64,000 nucleotides of DNA, taken from contig NZ_JABFTV010000009.1 of assembly GCF_021404405.1 (NCBI RefSeq), positions 124,001 through 188,000 on the forward strand, read 5' to 3'. The notes under the pieces were generated by a model. That model had not been told where the DNA came from, made no database searches, and saw only the letters and a list, made by a program, of their open reading frames with translations. This DNA is from Billgrantia aerodenitrificans. GTDB taxonomy: Bacteria; Pseudomonadota; Gammaproteobacteria; Pseudomonadales; Halomonadaceae. This document shows positions 17,520-28,082 of this stretch, in pieces. Each line of letters starts with the position of its first letter. Positions within the stretch are counted from its first letter, which is position 1. Both the position numbers and the translations under genes were made by a program.

Positions 17520-18734
17520 TCAGAACTCCAGGCCGTCGATCTTGGCGACCGTCATGATGTCCTTGTCGCCGCGGCCGGAAAGGTTGACCACGATGTTCTG
17601 GTCGGGCCGCATGGTCGGCGCCAACACCTTGGCGTGGGCCAGCGCATGGGCCGACTCCAGCGCCGGCATGATGCCCTCGATACGGGTCAGCTCGCGGAAC
17701 GCCTCGAGCACGGCATCGTCGTTGGCGACCACGTACTGCACGCGTCCCACGTCCTTCCACAGGGCGTGCTCGGGACCGACTCCCGGATAGTCCAGACCGG
17801 CCGAAATCGAGTGGGTGTCGGACACCTGGCCGCCCTCGTCGGACATCAGGTAGGTGCGGTTGCCATGCAGTACGCCGCGCGGCGCGTTGGAGGCCAGCGG
17901 GGCCGCATGGCGTCCAGTGTCGACGCCGTCGCCGCCGGCTTCGACACCGTACATGGCGACCTCGTCGTCCTCGACGAAGGGGTAGAACAGGCCCATGGCG
18001 TTGGAGCCGCCGCCGACACAGGCGATCAGCGCATCGGGCAGCTTGCCGAATTCCTCCAGCGACTGACGACGCGCCTCGCGGCCGACCACGGCATTGAAGT
18101 CACGCACCAGCATGGGGTACGGGTGCGGGCCGGCCACGGTGCCGATGATGTAGAAGGTGTCGTCGACGTTGGTCACCCAGTCGCGCAGCGCTTCGTTCAT
18201 GGCGTCCTTGAGGGTGCGGGTACCCGACTCCACCGGAATCACGGTGGCCCCCAGCAGGCGCATGCGGTAGACGTTGAGCTTCTGGCGCTGCACGTCCTCG
18301 GCGCCCATGTAGACTTCGCACTTGAGCCCCAGGCGAGCCGCCACGGTGGCCGTCGCTACGCCATGCTGGCCGGCACCAGTCTCGGCGATGACCCGCGGCT
18401 TGCCACTCATCTTGGCCAGCAGCGCCTGACCGATGGTGTTGTTCACCTTGTGCGCGCCGGTGTGGTTGAGGTCTTCGCGCTTGAGCCAGATCCGTGCACC
18501 ACCCAGCTTCTTCGACCATCGCTCCGCATGGTAGAGCGGAGAGGGACGGCCCACGTAATGGGCCAGGTCATAGTCGAATTCGGCCTGGAAATCCGGATCG
18601 TCGCGAAGACGCATGTAGGTCTTCTCCAGATCGTCCAGGGCGAAGCTCAGGGTCTCCGAAACGAACCGGCCGCCGTAGGGGCCAAAGTGGCCGCGGGCGT
18701 CCGGCAGTCGGGTCAGGTCACTGAACTTGCTCAC
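17520..18734 (-). CDS. trpB: Tryptophan synthase beta chain
   Basis: I choose the GTG at 18734 ([12 protein letters not shown]) because GAGGTG lies about six bases upstream, giving 404 residues, the usual size. The earlier frame is unrelated to TrpB. Catalytic features are the GGRFVSETL start, the PLP lysine in [11 protein letters not shown], the AETGAGQHG loop and the GGGSNAMG phosphate-binding loop. It condenses indole with serine. A GTG start with an SD that itself includes a GTG may tune its translation relative to trpA. Confidence 0.96.
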   Translation of the reverse strand: MSKFSDLTRLPDARGHFGPYGGRFVSETLSFALDDLEKTYMRLRDDPDFQAEFDYDLAHYVGRPSPLYHAERWSKKLGGARIWLKREDLNHTGAHKVNNTIGQALLAKMSGKPRVIAETGAGQHGVATATVAARLGLKCEVYMGAEDVQRQKLNVYRMRLLGATVIPVESGTRTLKDAMNEALRDWVTNVDDTFYIIGTVAGPHPYPMLVRDFNAVVGREARRQSLEEFGKLPDALIACVGGGSNAMGLFYPFVEDDEVAMYGVEAGGDGVDTGRHAAPLASNAPRGVLHGNRTYLMSDEGGQVSDTHSISAGLDYPGVGPEHALWKDVGRVQYVVANDDAVLEAFRELTRIEGIMPALESAHALAHAKVLAPTMRPDQNIVVNLSGRGDKDIMTVAKIDGLEF

Positions 18735-18807
18735 TAAAGACACCTCATAGGGTCGCCATAAGGGAATGGGGGTGGTGTTGGGCCAGGCCCGGAAAAATGG
18801 ATACGGG

Positions 18808-19461
18808 TCACGCCTGGTGGGTGCGGTCGACCTGAGCCACTGCCGCGGCGAAGGCCGCCAGCAAACCGCTATCCTTGCGCCCAGGCGCGGCTTCCACGCC
18901 ACCGGAAACGTCCACCGCAAAAGGGCGAACAAGCTCGATGGCTTGCGCCACGTTGTCCGGACCGAGCCCCCCCGCGAGAATAACAGGTTTTGCCAGGTTT
19001 GCGGGGATTCGCGACCAGTCGAACGTCTCGCCGGTGCCGCCCGGCACGCCGGGGCGATAGGCATCCAGCAACAAGGCCTGGGCGCCGGCGTAGGCTTCTG
19101 CGGCAGCGTGCAGGTCGAGGTCGTCGCGCATGCGCAGAGCCTTGATCCAGGGCCGGCCGAAGCCGGCGCAGAACGCCGGCGTCTCGTCGCCGTGGAACTG
19201 CAGCAGGTCGAGATGCTCGGCGCAACGCGCGATCAGCTCGGGCTGCTGATCGACGAACAGCCCCACTCGGGTGACGAAGGCCGGCACCCGTGCCGACAGT
19301 GCGGCAAGGCGCGCCTCGTCGACGCAACGCTTGCTGCCGGGCCAGAGCACGAAGCCCAGCGCATCGGCGCCGACGGCCACGGCATCGGCCACGTCCTGTT
19401 CGCGACTCAGGCCACAGAACTTGATCCGGGTGCGTGCGGGCAGCACAAGATTAGTGGTCAT
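18808..19461 (-). CDS. trpF: Phosphoribosylanthranilate isomerase
   Basis: The 217-residue TIM barrel has the catalytic cysteine in IKFCGLS near residue 15, the FVLWPGSKR segment near 38, and the C-terminal phosphate loop [10 protein letters not shown]. It carries out the third step from anthranilate. It overlaps the truA stop by 4 bases and is 73 bases ahead of trpB. trpF as a separate gene next to truA is the Pseudomonas/Halomonas arrangement. The other trp genes (E, G, D, C) are not in the window. Confidence 0.95.
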   Translation of the reverse strand: MTTNLVLPARTRIKFCGLSREQDVADAVAVGADALGFVLWPGSKRCVDEARLAALSARVPAFVTRVGLFVDQQPELIARCAEHLDLLQFHGDETPAFCAGFGRPWIKALRMRDDLDLHAAAEAYAGAQALLLDAYRPGVPGGTGETFDWSRIPANLAKPVILAGGLGPDNVAQAIELVRPFAVDVSGGVEAAPGRKDSGLLAAFAAAVAQVDRTHQA

Positions 19462-20396
19462 GCGTCGTCCTCTTCGTCCATGGCGCCGTTACCCACAGCC
19501 AGTGGGCGACCTCGACGAAATTCGACCATGGGGCAGTCCGGCAGTTCGCGCTCACCCGTCCACTCACCGAGAAAGGCCAGCAGATTAGGGCCCAGCGGCT
19601 CCTGTGGCAGCCCCCAGGCGCCGTCGTAGAGCGAGTCGACGAAATGCAGACCGCAGGCCGGTGCCGTCACGTCGGACAGCGTACGGTCCTTCAGCGCCAG
19701 CAGTTCGGCCAGATAGCCTTCCCCCTGCTCACCGCGCCCCACGCTGACCAGCGCGCCTACGATGTTGCGGACCATATGGTGGAGAAAGGCATTGCCCTGC
19801 ACGTCGACGACCACCAGCGGGCCATGACGGCGAACCTCGATGAAATGCAGATGCCGCCAAGGCGTCTTGGATTGACAGCCCGCGGCGCGGAAACTGGAGA
19901 AGTCATGCTCGCCAACCAACGCCTGAGCCGCGCGATGCATGGCATCGGCATCGAGCGGGTCGCGACACCAGGTGACGTTGGCGCGCTCCAGCACCGGCCG
20001 GCTCATCTGGTTGAGAATGAGGTAGCGATAGCGGCGCGCCAGCGCCTTGAAGCGGGCATGGAAGTCGTCGGGTACCTCACGCACCCAACGCACTGCGACA
20101 TCCCGCGCCAGATTGGCGTTGACACCGAACACCCAGGCCTTCTCGGAACGCGGCGCAGGGGCGTCGAAGTGCACGACCTGGCGGGTGGCGTGCACGCCGG
20201 AGTCGGTACGCCCGCTGGCATGCACCGTGACCGGTTGGCTCGCCACCCTGCACAGCGCTCGCTCCAGCTCACCCTGAACCGAAGCGGCATGCTTGAGCCG
20301 CTGCCAACCGCAATAGGCACTGCCGTCGTACTCCACCCCCATGGCCAAGCGGCCGCGCAGGGGGTGACGATCATCGAGAAGTCGAAAAAGGCTCAT
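19458..20396 (-). CDS. truA: tRNA pseudouridine(38-40) synthase
   Basis: The 312-residue protein carries the catalytic aspartate in ASGRTDSGVHAT and the YDGSAYCGWQ start of the TruA fold. It modifies uridines 38-40 in the anticodon arm of many tRNAs. The N-terminus could begin at the annotated Met or at the Met about 18 residues later, before GVEYDGS; the tail beyond residue 280 is a lineage-specific extension. It lies 7 bases after fimV and overlaps trpF by 4. Confidence 0.94.
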   Translation of the reverse strand: MSLFRLLDDRHPLRGRLAMGVEYDGSAYCGWQRLKHAASVQGELERALCRVASQPVTVHASGRTDSGVHATRQVVHFDAPAPRSEKAWVFGVNANLARDVAVRWVREVPDDFHARFKALARRYRYLILNQMSRPVLERANVTWCRDPLDADAMHRAAQALVGEHDFSSFRAAGCQSKTPWRHLHFIEVRRHGPLVVVDVQGNAFLHHMVRNIVGALVSVGRGEQGEGYLAELLALKDRTLSDVTAPACGLHFVDSLYDGAWGLPQEPLGPNLLAFLGEWTGERELPDCPMVEFRRGRPLAVGNGAMDEEDDA

Positions 20397-20403
20397 GCCA
20401 CCG

Positions 20404-22983
20404 TCAGAGTCGATAATGAGTGATCAGCGCCTCGACCTCTTCACGCAGGCGAGACGACTCGGCCCCTTGGGACAACCTCTGCAACAGAGGACGAGCACGT
20501 TCGACCTCGCCGCTTTCCAATAAACGGCGAGCTTCGCTCAGCTCCTCCCACTGGACAGACTCGTCCGGGGTGGCGCCATTATCCCGCTCCAGCGGCGGGA
20601 AGGCCACCTCCTCCACCTCCCACCGCTCCTCCTCATCAAGAGAAGACTCCTCGCGTGGGGACGGCTCGCTTTCAGAGACTGACAGCGAGTCGTCAATCGC
20701 ATCCATCCGAGGAAACTCTATGCTCGGTTGCATCGGCGTCTCTACCCTGGGAGCCGGTTCCGGGTCGAGACGAGGGGGGCGATAGTCGATGACGTCCCAC
20801 TCGATGGGCACCGCCTGCTGCGCTGGACGCGCCTGTAGCTCCTCGGCCGGCCCATCGCCGCCCGGCTCATATGCAGCGGCAGCTCCTGCGGTCGCTTCCC
20901 GATCCCGGGCAAGCGGCGGGAAAGCGACTTCGTCAGCCGTACCGTCGCCATCAGTCGGCGCTTCACCACCGTCTCGAGAGGGCTCGGCCGCAGGCTCGTC
21001 CCCAGCCGTTACCTCTCCAGGCATGCCTTCAATGGGCGTGGCCGCGTGACGGCGCTCGTACGGCTCATCCACCGTCGACTCATCAGTCTCTCGGTCCATA
21101 CCGGCGCGGTCGCTCTCGGCATGGCGTCTGGCCATCAATCTGGCCGCTTCGGCCAGCAGAGCGGAGTCGCCGGTTTCGGCGAGCACCTGCATCTCTTCCT
21201 CGGCAGCCTGCCAGTTCCCCTGCTCCACATGGACGTTGAGCAGTTTGAGGCGCTGGTCGTGGCGCTCGGGATCACGGGCAAGACTGGCCTCGAGCATTTC
21301 CCGGGCCTGATCGTAGCGGCCATATGCCATGAAGATGTCGGCTTCGCTGATGGCCTCAGCCTGCGGCATCGCCGGACGCGGCGCCTCCTGCTCTTGCACC
21401 TCGGTGTCGCCTACGCTCATGGCTGTCGCCAGCGGCGGCATCATGGTGGCAGCCGGACTCGGCGACGGCATCGCGTCGACAGGCGGCACGCCATGTACCA
21501 TGTTGGGTACGGAGACACTCCCCGTCCCAGCCGCGGTGTGACGTTGACGCCGACGTACCCAGAGCCACAGGCCCAACAGCGCGGCTAGCCCGGCTCCGCC
21601 CAGCAGCAGATGACGGTCGATGTCAGCGGGATGAACGGCTCCCCACCAGGGCGTCTCTTCGATCTGACCCTCTGGCTGCACGACGACACTGCCGATTCCC
21701 GTGCCCGTGTCTGCCCTGCCATCGGCGAGCAGGGCCGCCAGCTGTTCGCGCATCGTCTCGACTTCATCACGCAGCTCTCCGAGCTCCTGCTGCAGGGTGT
21801 CGCGCTCGGCCTGCACCTCTTCCAGCGCGGCATGGCTCTCCTGCCAGCGCTGTTCGAGCAGTGCAAGACGCGGCTCGCCCTGCCCCAGCGCTAACTCCCC
21901 GCCCCCCAGGGCCGACAGCACGTCGGCATCGAGGGCATGGCCGGCCGCATCCGCGCCCTGCAGTGCAGCCTCCGCCGCAAGCTCTTCGTCACTGAGCAGC
22001 GTAAGTCGCGGAGTGGCATCGCCAGTATCGCCAGCCGCCGTCGTAGGCATGGCAGTATCGACCAAAGCCGCTGGTGTCGGCTCGGGTTCGGCCGCAGCGA
22101 CCCGCTCAACTGCCTCGGTCGCAGCGGCGGCCACCTGTACGCTTTCAGCCACAGGAGCCGACGGCCCAAGGGGAACGCGTGCGGGAGTGCCGCTGCCGCG
22201 ATTGGCCCAGGCCTGGTTCATCGCCTGAACGATGTGATCGGCCTGGGTACCGGTGCGAGAAGCGATGGCTTCACGTGACGGCACGACGAGGCCATGGCCG
22301 GCACGCATGGCATTAATATTACCCGAGGGGAAGACATCCGGATTGGCCTCGACCAGCGCAACCATCATCTGGTTCATGCTGACTCCGCTGTCGGGCCGCA
22401 GGCGCCCGGCTACCGACCACAGCGTATCGCCGCTGCCCACCCAGGCGGTGCCTGCCGTCATGGGTTGGTTTGCGAGCGTGGCGGCAAGCTGGGAAACCGA
22501 CTCGCCAGCCGGCTGAGCAACTCGCTCCGAGACCTGAGCGACAGGTTGGGAGCGACGGCTCGAACCGCTGACCAGTACCGGCATGCTGTCGTAGTCCGGC
22601 GGATCCAGCAGCAGGGTAACCTCACGCAGCTGCGTCCCGCTGGGCCAGTCGAAACGCAGCAGCAGGTCCATCCAGGGTTCGCGTACCACCCGCTCACTGG
22701 CCAGCGTCACCACCCACCGCCCCTGACGCACCTCGACATCGGCGCTCACGCTGGCCGCAAGCGGGGTACGCAACAAGCCTGCTGATTCGAATTCACGCGA
22801 GCCTGCCACGCTGACCCGCAGCCGCTCGGGGTCGAGTCCTGCCGTATCGGTGAGCGGAATCACAGCGCGCAGCGGTGCGTTCAAGGTGGAGCGAACATCG
22901 ACTTCACCGACACCCAGTGCCAGCGCCGGTGGGCTGACGGCCGAAAGCGACAGCAGCATGGCCAGTGACAACTTACGTCTCAT
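20404..22983 (-). CDS. fimV: FimV/HubP-like polar peptidoglycan-binding protein
   Basis: From ATG at 22983 the protein is 859 residues: signal peptide (1-27), the GEVDVRSTLNAPLRA region typical of FimV N-termini, a LysM-type domain (about 180-250, opening GSGDTLWSVAGRL), a coiled coil (about 375-430), one membrane helix (about 475-492), then an acidic cytoplasmic part with a TPR-like stretch and a short C-terminal FimV-type helix pair. The cytoplasmic part repeats a VAFPPLxRD motif twice. FimV/HubP proteins organise the cell pole and, in Pseudomonas, type IV pili and cAMP signalling. Position between asd and truA is conserved. Confidence 0.92.
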   Translation of the reverse strand: MRRKLSLAMLLSLSAVSPPALALGVGEVDVRSTLNAPLRAVIPLTDTAGLDPERLRVSVAGSREFESAGLLRTPLAASVSADVEVRQGRWVVTLASERVVREPWMDLLLRFDWPSGTQLREVTLLLDPPDYDSMPVLVSGSSRRSQPVAQVSERVAQPAGESVSQLAATLANQPMTAGTAWVGSGDTLWSVAGRLRPDSGVSMNQMMVALVEANPDVFPSGNINAMRAGHGLVVPSREAIASRTGTQADHIVQAMNQAWANRGSGTPARVPLGPSAPVAESVQVAAAATEAVERVAAAEPEPTPAALVDTAMPTTAAGDTGDATPRLTLLSDEELAAEAALQGADAAGHALDADVLSALGGGELALGQGEPRLALLEQRWQESHAALEEVQAERDTLQQELGELRDEVETMREQLAALLADGRADTGTGIGSVVVQPEGQIEETPWWGAVHPADIDRHLLLGGAGLAALLGLWLWVRRRQRHTAAGTGSVSVPNMVHGVPPVDAMPSPSPAATMMPPLATAMSVGDTEVQEQEAPRPAMPQAEAISEADIFMAYGRYDQAREMLEASLARDPERHDQRLKLLNVHVEQGNWQAAEEEMQVLAETGDSALLAEAARLMARRHAESDRAGMDRETDESTVDEPYERRHAATPIEGMPGEVTAGDEPAAEPSRDGGEAPTDGDGTADEVAFPPLARDREATAGAAAAYEPGGDGPAEELQARPAQQAVPIEWDVIDYRPPRLDPEPAPRVETPMQPSIEFPRMDAIDDSLSVSESEPSPREESSLDEEERWEVEEVAFPPLERDNGATPDESVQWEELSEARRLLESGEVERARPLLQRLSQGAESSRLREEVEALITHYRL

Positions 22984-23146
22984 CGAATTCCCTTGCGTTG
23001 CCCGCTTGCTTACGAAACGCCCGGTTCTTGTAATGCCAACGTTTAGAACATGACGGAATATGTACCATATTTGCGCACTGTCTGCGCCACCCCGGCGGAT
23101 ACGCATGGGAGCCAACTCATCATCGCAGCCTCCCCTCATATACAAA

Positions 23147-23173
23147 CGGGGCATCTCCCTAGGAGATGCCCCG
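23147..23173 (-). terminator. Rho-independent terminator of asd
   Basis: A 12-bp perfect stem (23147-23158 with 23162-23173) with a 3-base loop lies 20 bases past the asd stop. On the minus strand it is followed by TTTGTATA. It should separate leuCDB-asd transcription from fimV. Confidence 0.85.
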
Positions 23174-23193
23174 TCCTTGGCACTGCGAAAAGA

Positions 23194-24306
23194 TCACTGC
23201 TCGCGCAGGATCTTCAGCATCCGCTTGAGCGGCTCGGCCGCGCCCCACAGCAGCTGATCACCGGCGGTGAAGGCCGAGAGGTACTCGCCGCCCATGTTCA
23301 TCTTGCGCAGACGGCCAACCGGGACACTCAAGGTACCGGTAACGACCGAGGGCGTCAGCCCGGCGATGGTGGCTTCCTTGTCATTGGGGATCACCTTGAC
23401 CCACTCGTTGTGCTTGGCGATGCGCTCCTCGATTTCATCTATCGGCACATCTTTCTTCAACTTGATGGTGAAGGCCTGACTGTGAGAACGCATGGCGCCG
23501 ATGCGCACGCAGATGCCGTCGATGGGCACCGGATTGTCCTGGATACCCAGAATCTTGTTGGTCTCGACGCTGCCTTTCCACTCTTCGCGGCTCTGGCCGT
23601 TGTCGAGCTTGGTGTCGATCCAGGGCAGCAGGCTGCCGGCCAGCGGCGCAGTGAAATTATCGATCGGGAAGTCGCCGCCACGCATGGCCTGGGTGACCTT
23701 GCGATCGATCTCGAGAATGGCACTGGCGGGATCGTTCAGCTCATCGGCCACGCAATCGCGTAATGCACCCATCTGCAGCAGCAACTCGCGCATGTGCTTG
23801 GCGCCGGAGCCTGAGGCGGCCTGATAGGTCATGGAGGTCATCCACTCGATCAGATCGGCCTCGAACAGGCCGCCCAGCCCCATCAGCATCAGGCTGACGG
23901 TACAGTTGCCACCAACGAAGGTCTTCGCGCCACGCGCCAACTGGTCGTCGATGACACGACGGTTGACCGGGTCGAGCACGATGGTCGCCTCGTCCTCCAT
24001 GCGCAGGGTGCTAGCCGCATCGATCCAGTAGCCCTTCCAGCCACTGCCGCGCAGGTCGCCGTAAACCTGTTTGGTGTAGTCGCCGCCCTGGCAGGTGATC
24101 ACGACATCCAACGCCTTGAGCTCGTCGATGTCGGTGGCATCCTTGAGCGGAGGAACGTCGACGCCGATATCCGGGCCGGGCTTGCCGACCTGGGAGGTGG
24201 TGAAGAAGATCGGCTCGATGCCGTCGAAATCACCATCCTCCTGCATGCGCTGCATGAGCACGGAGCCCACCATGCCGCGCCACCCGACGAAACCGACTTT
24301 CAACAT
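23194..24306 (-). CDS. asd: Aspartate-semialdehyde dehydrogenase
   Basis: The product is 370 residues from the ATG at 24306 ([21 protein letters not shown]). It has the Rossmann nucleotide motif GWRGMVG and the active-site cysteine in [12 protein letters not shown]. It reduces aspartyl phosphate to the semialdehyde used for lysine, methionine, threonine and, in halophiles, ectoine. The size and motif match the Gram-negative (E. coli-like) subgroup. It follows leuB with a 106-base gap and ends in a strong terminator. Confidence 0.96.
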   Translation of the reverse strand: MLKVGFVGWRGMVGSVLMQRMQEDGDFDGIEPIFFTTSQVGKPGPDIGVDVPPLKDATDIDELKALDVVITCQGGDYTKQVYGDLRGSGWKGYWIDAASTLRMEDEATIVLDPVNRRVIDDQLARGAKTFVGGNCTVSLMLMGLGGLFEADLIEWMTSMTYQAASGSGAKHMRELLLQMGALRDCVADELNDPASAILEIDRKVTQAMRGGDFPIDNFTAPLAGSLLPWIDTKLDNGQSREEWKGSVETNKILGIQDNPVPIDGICVRIGAMRSHSQAFTIKLKKDVPIDEIEERIAKHNEWVKVIPNDKEATIAGLTPSVVTGTLSVPVGRLRKMNMGGEYLSAFTAGDQLLWGAAEPLKRMLKILREQ

Positions 24307-24412
24307 GTGAAGTCCTCCTGAAGAGAATGAGGCCAATAGTATACATGACCCGGCCCCACCTCGCAGGCGGGCCCGGGCGCAAGAGCTAGAGACGAAGAAT
24401 GCTCAACGGCCG

Positions 24413-25492
24413 TCAGGCCGACTCGAAAGCCGCCAGCACCGCATCGCCCATCTCGCAGGTGGAGACGGTACGCGTTCCTTCCGAAGCGATATCCGCGGTA
24501 CGCAGGCCGTCGTCCAGCACCTTGCCTACGGCAGCCTCGATGCGGCTGGCGAACTCGGGCTCGCCGAGGGAGTAGCGCAGCATCATCGCCACCGAGAGAA
24601 TGGTCGCCAGCGGGTTGGCGATGCCTTTGCCGGCGATGTCCGGCGCGCTGCCGTGGCACGGCTCGTACATGCCCTGCCCGCTCTCGTTGAGCGAGGCCGA
24701 GGGCAGCATGCCGATGGAGCCGGTGAGCATGGCGGCGGCGTCGGAGAGGATGTCGCCGAACATGTTGCCGGTGACCATCACGTCGAACTGCTTGGGTGCC
24801 CGCACCAGTTGCATGGCGGCGTTGTCGACGTACATGTGCGAGAGCTCGACGTCGGGGTACTCGGGTGCCAGCCGCTCCATCACCTCACGCCACAGGATGG
24901 TGACCTCGAGCACGTTGGCCTTGTCGACGCTGCACAGGCGCTTGCCGCGCTTCTGCGCCAGCTCGAAGGCGACCCGGCCGATACGCTCGATCTCACTCTC
25001 GGAGTAGACGTAGGTGTTGAAACCGACGCGCTGGCCGTCGCGCACCTCGATGCCGCGGGGCTGGCCGAAGTAGATGCCGCCGGTGAGCTCGCGCACGATC
25101 ATGATGTCGAGGCCGGCCACCAGCTCGGGCTTGAGGCTGGAGGCGCTGGCCAGCTGCGGGTAGGTGATGGCCGGGCGCAGGTTGGCGAACAGGCCGAGGT
25201 TCTTGCGCAGGCCGAGCAGGCCCTTCTCCGGGCGCTTGGAGAGGTCCTCGAGCTTGTCCCACTTGGGTCCGCCCACGGCGCCGAGCAGGATGGCATCGGC
25301 GGCCTTGGCCTTGTCCAGGGTCACGGCGGGCAGCGGCTCGCCGTGCTCGTCATAGGCGCTACCACCGACCAGCCCTTCCTCGATCTCGATGTCGAGGCCG
25401 TGGGCCTGGCAGGCGGCGAGGATGCGGCTGGCCTCGGCAGTGATCTCGGGGCCGATGCCGTCACCCGGCAGTACCAGAATCTTGCGTGTCAT
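24413..25492 (-). CDS. leuB: 3-isopropylmalate dehydrogenase
   Basis: The product is 359 residues from ATG at 25492 ([14 protein letters not shown]). AAGGAAG lies about seven bases ahead, and an adjacent ATG at 25495 is the alternative. It has the [13 protein letters not shown]-site start, the substrate-binding [10 protein letters not shown] loop, the metal-binding region [11 protein letters not shown] and the [18 protein letters not shown] segment. It oxidises 3-isopropylmalate in leucine synthesis. It is 14 bases after leuD in the leuCDB unit. Confidence 0.97.
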   Translation of the reverse strand: MTRKILVLPGDGIGPEITAEASRILAACQAHGLDIEIEEGLVGGSAYDEHGEPLPAVTLDKAKAADAILLGAVGGPKWDKLEDLSKRPEKGLLGLRKNLGLFANLRPAITYPQLASASSLKPELVAGLDIMIVRELTGGIYFGQPRGIEVRDGQRVGFNTYVYSESEIERIGRVAFELAQKRGKRLCSVDKANVLEVTILWREVMERLAPEYPDVELSHMYVDNAAMQLVRAPKQFDVMVTGNMFGDILSDAAAMLTGSIGMLPSASLNESGQGMYEPCHGSAPDIAGKGIANPLATILSVAMMLRYSLGEPEFASRIEAAVGKVLDDGLRTADIASEGTRTVSTCEMGDAVLAAFESA

Positions 25493-25506
25493 CATTGCTT
25501 CCTTGT

Positions 25507-26154
25507 TCAAGCGGTATCGCGGAACAGCCACGGCCGGGCCTGGCGATGCTTCACCTCGAAGGCGCGAATGGCGTCCTCGTCCTGCAGCGTGATGCCGATG
25601 TCGTCCAGGCCCTCGAGCAGACAGTGCTTGCGGAAGGCGTCGACTTCGAACTCGAGGATCTCCCCCGAGGGGGTGATCACCCGCTGATTCTTCAGATCCA
25701 CGTCGAGGCGGTAGCCTTCGTTCGCCTCCACTTCGCGGAACAGTCGGTCGACGACGTCCTCCGGCAAGGTGATCAGCAGCAGGCCGTTCTTGAAGGCATT
25801 GTTGTAGAAGATGTCGGCAAAGCTCGGCGCGATCACCACGCGGAAGCCGAAATCTTCCAGCGCCCAGGGGGCGTGCTCGCGGGAGCTGCCGCAGCCGAAG
25901 TTACGCCGTGCCAGCAGCACGCTGGCGCCCTGATAGCGCGACTGGTTGAGCACGAAATCCGGGGTGAGCGGACGCTGGGTGCAGTCCTGCCCGGGCTGCC
26001 CCTCGTCGAGGTAGCGCAGCTCATCGAACAGATTGACGCCGAAGCCGGTGCGCTTGATCGACTTCAGGAACTGCTTGGGGATGATCAGGTCGGTGTCGAC
26101 GTTGGCCCGGTCGAGCGGTGCGACGAGCCCTTCGGTGCGTACGAACTTTCTCAT
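25507..26154 (-). CDS. leuD: 3-isopropylmalate dehydratase small subunit
   Basis: The 215-residue protein has the LeuD signature: [13 protein letters not shown] near residue 20, [13 protein letters not shown] near 90 and the [11 protein letters not shown] segment near 118. It is the swivelling subunit of isopropylmalate isomerase, forming the enzyme with LeuC. It lies 3 bases after leuC. Confidence 0.97.
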   Translation of the reverse strand: MRKFVRTEGLVAPLDRANVDTDLIIPKQFLKSIKRTGFGVNLFDELRYLDEGQPGQDCTQRPLTPDFVLNQSRYQGASVLLARRNFGCGSSREHAPWALEDFGFRVVIAPSFADIFYNNAFKNGLLLITLPEDVVDRLFREVEANEGYRLDVDLKNQRVITPSGEILEFEVDAFRKHCLLEGLDDIGITLQDEDAIRAFEVKHRQARPWLFRDTA

Positions 26155-26157
26155 GGC

Positions 26158-27603
26158 TCAAGCCTCCTCTGCGACAGGCTGTGCGTCGAGACGACGCACG
26201 TCGACGAAATGGCCGGCGATGGCGGCGGCGGCGGCCATGGCCGGGCTGACCAGATGGGTGCGCCCGCCGTAGCCCTGGCGGCCCTCGAAGTTGCGGTTCG
26301 AGGTGGAGGCACAGTGCTCGCCGGCACCGAGCTTGTCGGCATTCATCGCCAGACACATGGAGCAGCCCGGCTCACGCCACTCGAAGCCTGCCTCGATGAA
26401 GATCTTGTCGAGCCCCTCGGCCTCGGCCTGGCGCTTCACCAGGCCGGAGCCCGGCACCACCATGGCGAGCTTGATGGAGTCGGCCACCTTCTTGCCGCGT
26501 GCCACCTTGGCCGCCTCGCGCAGGTCCTCAATGCGTGAGTTGGTGCAGGAGCCGATGAAGACCTTGTCGAGCTTGATGTCGATGATCTTCTGCTTGGGCG
26601 CGAGGCCCATGTACTCCAGTGCACGGGTATAGCCGCGCTTGACCGTGTCGTCACCCTGCTCGGCCGGGTCGGGCACTTCGCCGGAAATACCGGTGACCAT
26701 TTCGGGGCTGGTGCCCCAGCTCACCTGGGGTTCGATCTCGGCGGCGTCCAGCGCCACCACCTTGTCGAACTCGGCGTCCGCATCGGAAACCAGATTGCGC
26801 CAGTCGGCCACGGCGGCCTGCCACTGCTCGCCCCGGGGAGCGAAGGGACGCTCGGCGAGATACTCGATGGTGGTGTCGTCCACCGCGATCAGGCCGACCC
26901 GGGCGCCGGCCTCGATGGCCATGTTGCACACCGTCATGCGGCCTTCCATGGAGAGGTCGCGGATGGCGCTGCCGGCGAACTCAATGGCATAGCCGGTACC
27001 GCCGGCGGTGCCGATCTTGCCGATGATGGCCAGCACCACGTCCTTGGCGGTGACGCCAGTGCCGAGCTTGCCCTCGACACGCACCTGCATGTTCTTCATC
27101 TTCTGCGCCAGCAGGCATTGGGTAGCGAGCACGTGCTCCACCTCGGAGGTGCCGATGCCGTGGGCCAGCGCGGCGAAGGCGCCATGGGTAGCGGTGTGGG
27201 AGTCGCCGCAGACCACGGTCATGCCCGGCAGGGTGGCGCCCTGCTCCGGCCCTACCACATGGACGATGCCCTGGCGCGGGTCGTTGATCTTGAACTCTTC
27301 GATGCCGAACTCGACGCAATTGTCGTCCAGCGTCTGCACCTGGATCAGCGACACCGGGTCCTTGATGCCGGCGTTACCCTCGGCGCGTTCCTTCACCGTG
27401 GTCGGCACGTTGTGGTCCGGCGTGGCCAGGTTGGCGTCGAGACGCCACGGCTTGCGCCCGGCCAGACGCAGCCCCTCGAAGGCCTGCGGCGAGGTCACTT
27501 CGTGCAGCAGCTGGCGGTCGATGTAGATCAGTGCGGTGCCGTCGTCGCGCTCCTTCACCAGGTGCTGCGACCACAGCTTGTCGTAAAGCGTCTGGCCTGC
27601 CAT
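26158..27603 (-). CDS. leuC: 3-isopropylmalate dehydratase large subunit
   Basis: The product is 481 residues from ATG at 27603, with GGGAGA eight bases upstream; the open frame continues upstream without family similarity. The [4Fe-4S] cluster cysteines are visible in SCTNSR and in [11 protein letters not shown], and the aconitase-type [20 protein letters not shown] segment reads [17 protein letters not shown] here. It is the first gene of leuCDB and faces a divergent LysR gene across a 479-base gap, a common arrangement when the regulator responds to leucine-pathway intermediates. Confidence 0.97.
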   Translation of the reverse strand: MAGQTLYDKLWSQHLVKERDDGTALIYIDRQLLHEVTSPQAFEGLRLAGRKPWRLDANLATPDHNVPTTVKERAEGNAGIKDPVSLIQVQTLDDNCVEFGIEEFKINDPRQGIVHVVGPEQGATLPGMTVVCGDSHTATHGAFAALAHGIGTSEVEHVLATQCLLAQKMKNMQVRVEGKLGTGVTAKDVVLAIIGKIGTAGGTGYAIEFAGSAIRDLSMEGRMTVCNMAIEAGARVGLIAVDDTTIEYLAERPFAPRGEQWQAAVADWRNLVSDADAEFDKVVALDAAEIEPQVSWGTSPEMVTGISGEVPDPAEQGDDTVKRGYTRALEYMGLAPKQKIIDIKLDKVFIGSCTNSRIEDLREAAKVARGKKVADSIKLAMVVPGSGLVKRQAEAEGLDKIFIEAGFEWREPGCSMCLAMNADKLGAGEHCASTSNRNFEGRQGYGGRTHLVSPAMAAAAAIAGHFVDVRRLDAQPVAEEA

Positions 27604-27821
27604 ATCGTTCTCCCGGGCTCTATGGCCCTTTGCCTGTCCGGTCTGGGGAAACACTGCACAAATGCCTACGCGAGCGAATCGCTACGTTGCGCGGTGCTCG
27701 GAATCCTCACATATACCCCATATGCTCCGGTTCCTGTGCTCCGTGCGCCTTGCGCTTCATTTCGCTCGGCGATTTGTTCAGCGCTTCCCAAGGTTCGCCG
27801 ATCTCGTACGTTTTGCCTCAC

Positions 27822-27960
27822 GAGCCATTGCAGCAGGACTCGCCGAGGGGCGCCGGGGACAGGTCGGAGAGGAGGTCATTTGCCATGGATGGCAAATGTA
27901 GCGTCCAGGGATGGATTCACAGCGCCTCCTCGAAGACCTTGTCGCCGGCAAAGCCCCGAC
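27822..27960. repeat. Structured intergenic repeat upstream of leuC
   Basis: This stretch contains a perfect 10-bp inverted repeat with a 2-base loop (27877-27886 with 27889-27898), flanked by GGAGG and CCTCC blocks that can extend the hairpin. The sequence style (GGACTCGCCGAGGGGCGCC, then TCCAGGGATGGATTCACAG) resembles a repeat family I recall from Halomonas and Pseudomonas intergenic DNA. Only one copy is in this window, so repetition has to be tested genome-wide. Confidence 0.5.
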
Positions 27961-28056
27961 ATGCCAAGGCTACTCCTTTCCTGCATCGCCATGGCCGAGT
28001 GATTGCAGTCTTGCGCGGCTCGCCCATAAAAGCAATTCATGTTATTTATTCATTGG

Positions 28057-28071
28057 ATTCCATAAAGGAAT
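28057..28071. promoter_or_regulatory. Candidate LysR operator (ATTCC-N5-GGAAT)
   Basis: The perfect inverted repeat ATTCC ATAAA GGAAT contains the T-N11-A core (T at 28058, A at 28070) typical of LysR-family sites. It ends 11 bases before the lysR start codon, where binding would repress the regulator itself. It is a prediction from pattern and position. Confidence 0.45.
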
Positions 28072-28082
28072 ACAAAAGAGAA

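Noticed and set aside
24653..27654. Long plus-strand frames opposite leuB, leuD and leuC
   Set aside because: Antisense shadows; the minus-strand genes are unambiguous.
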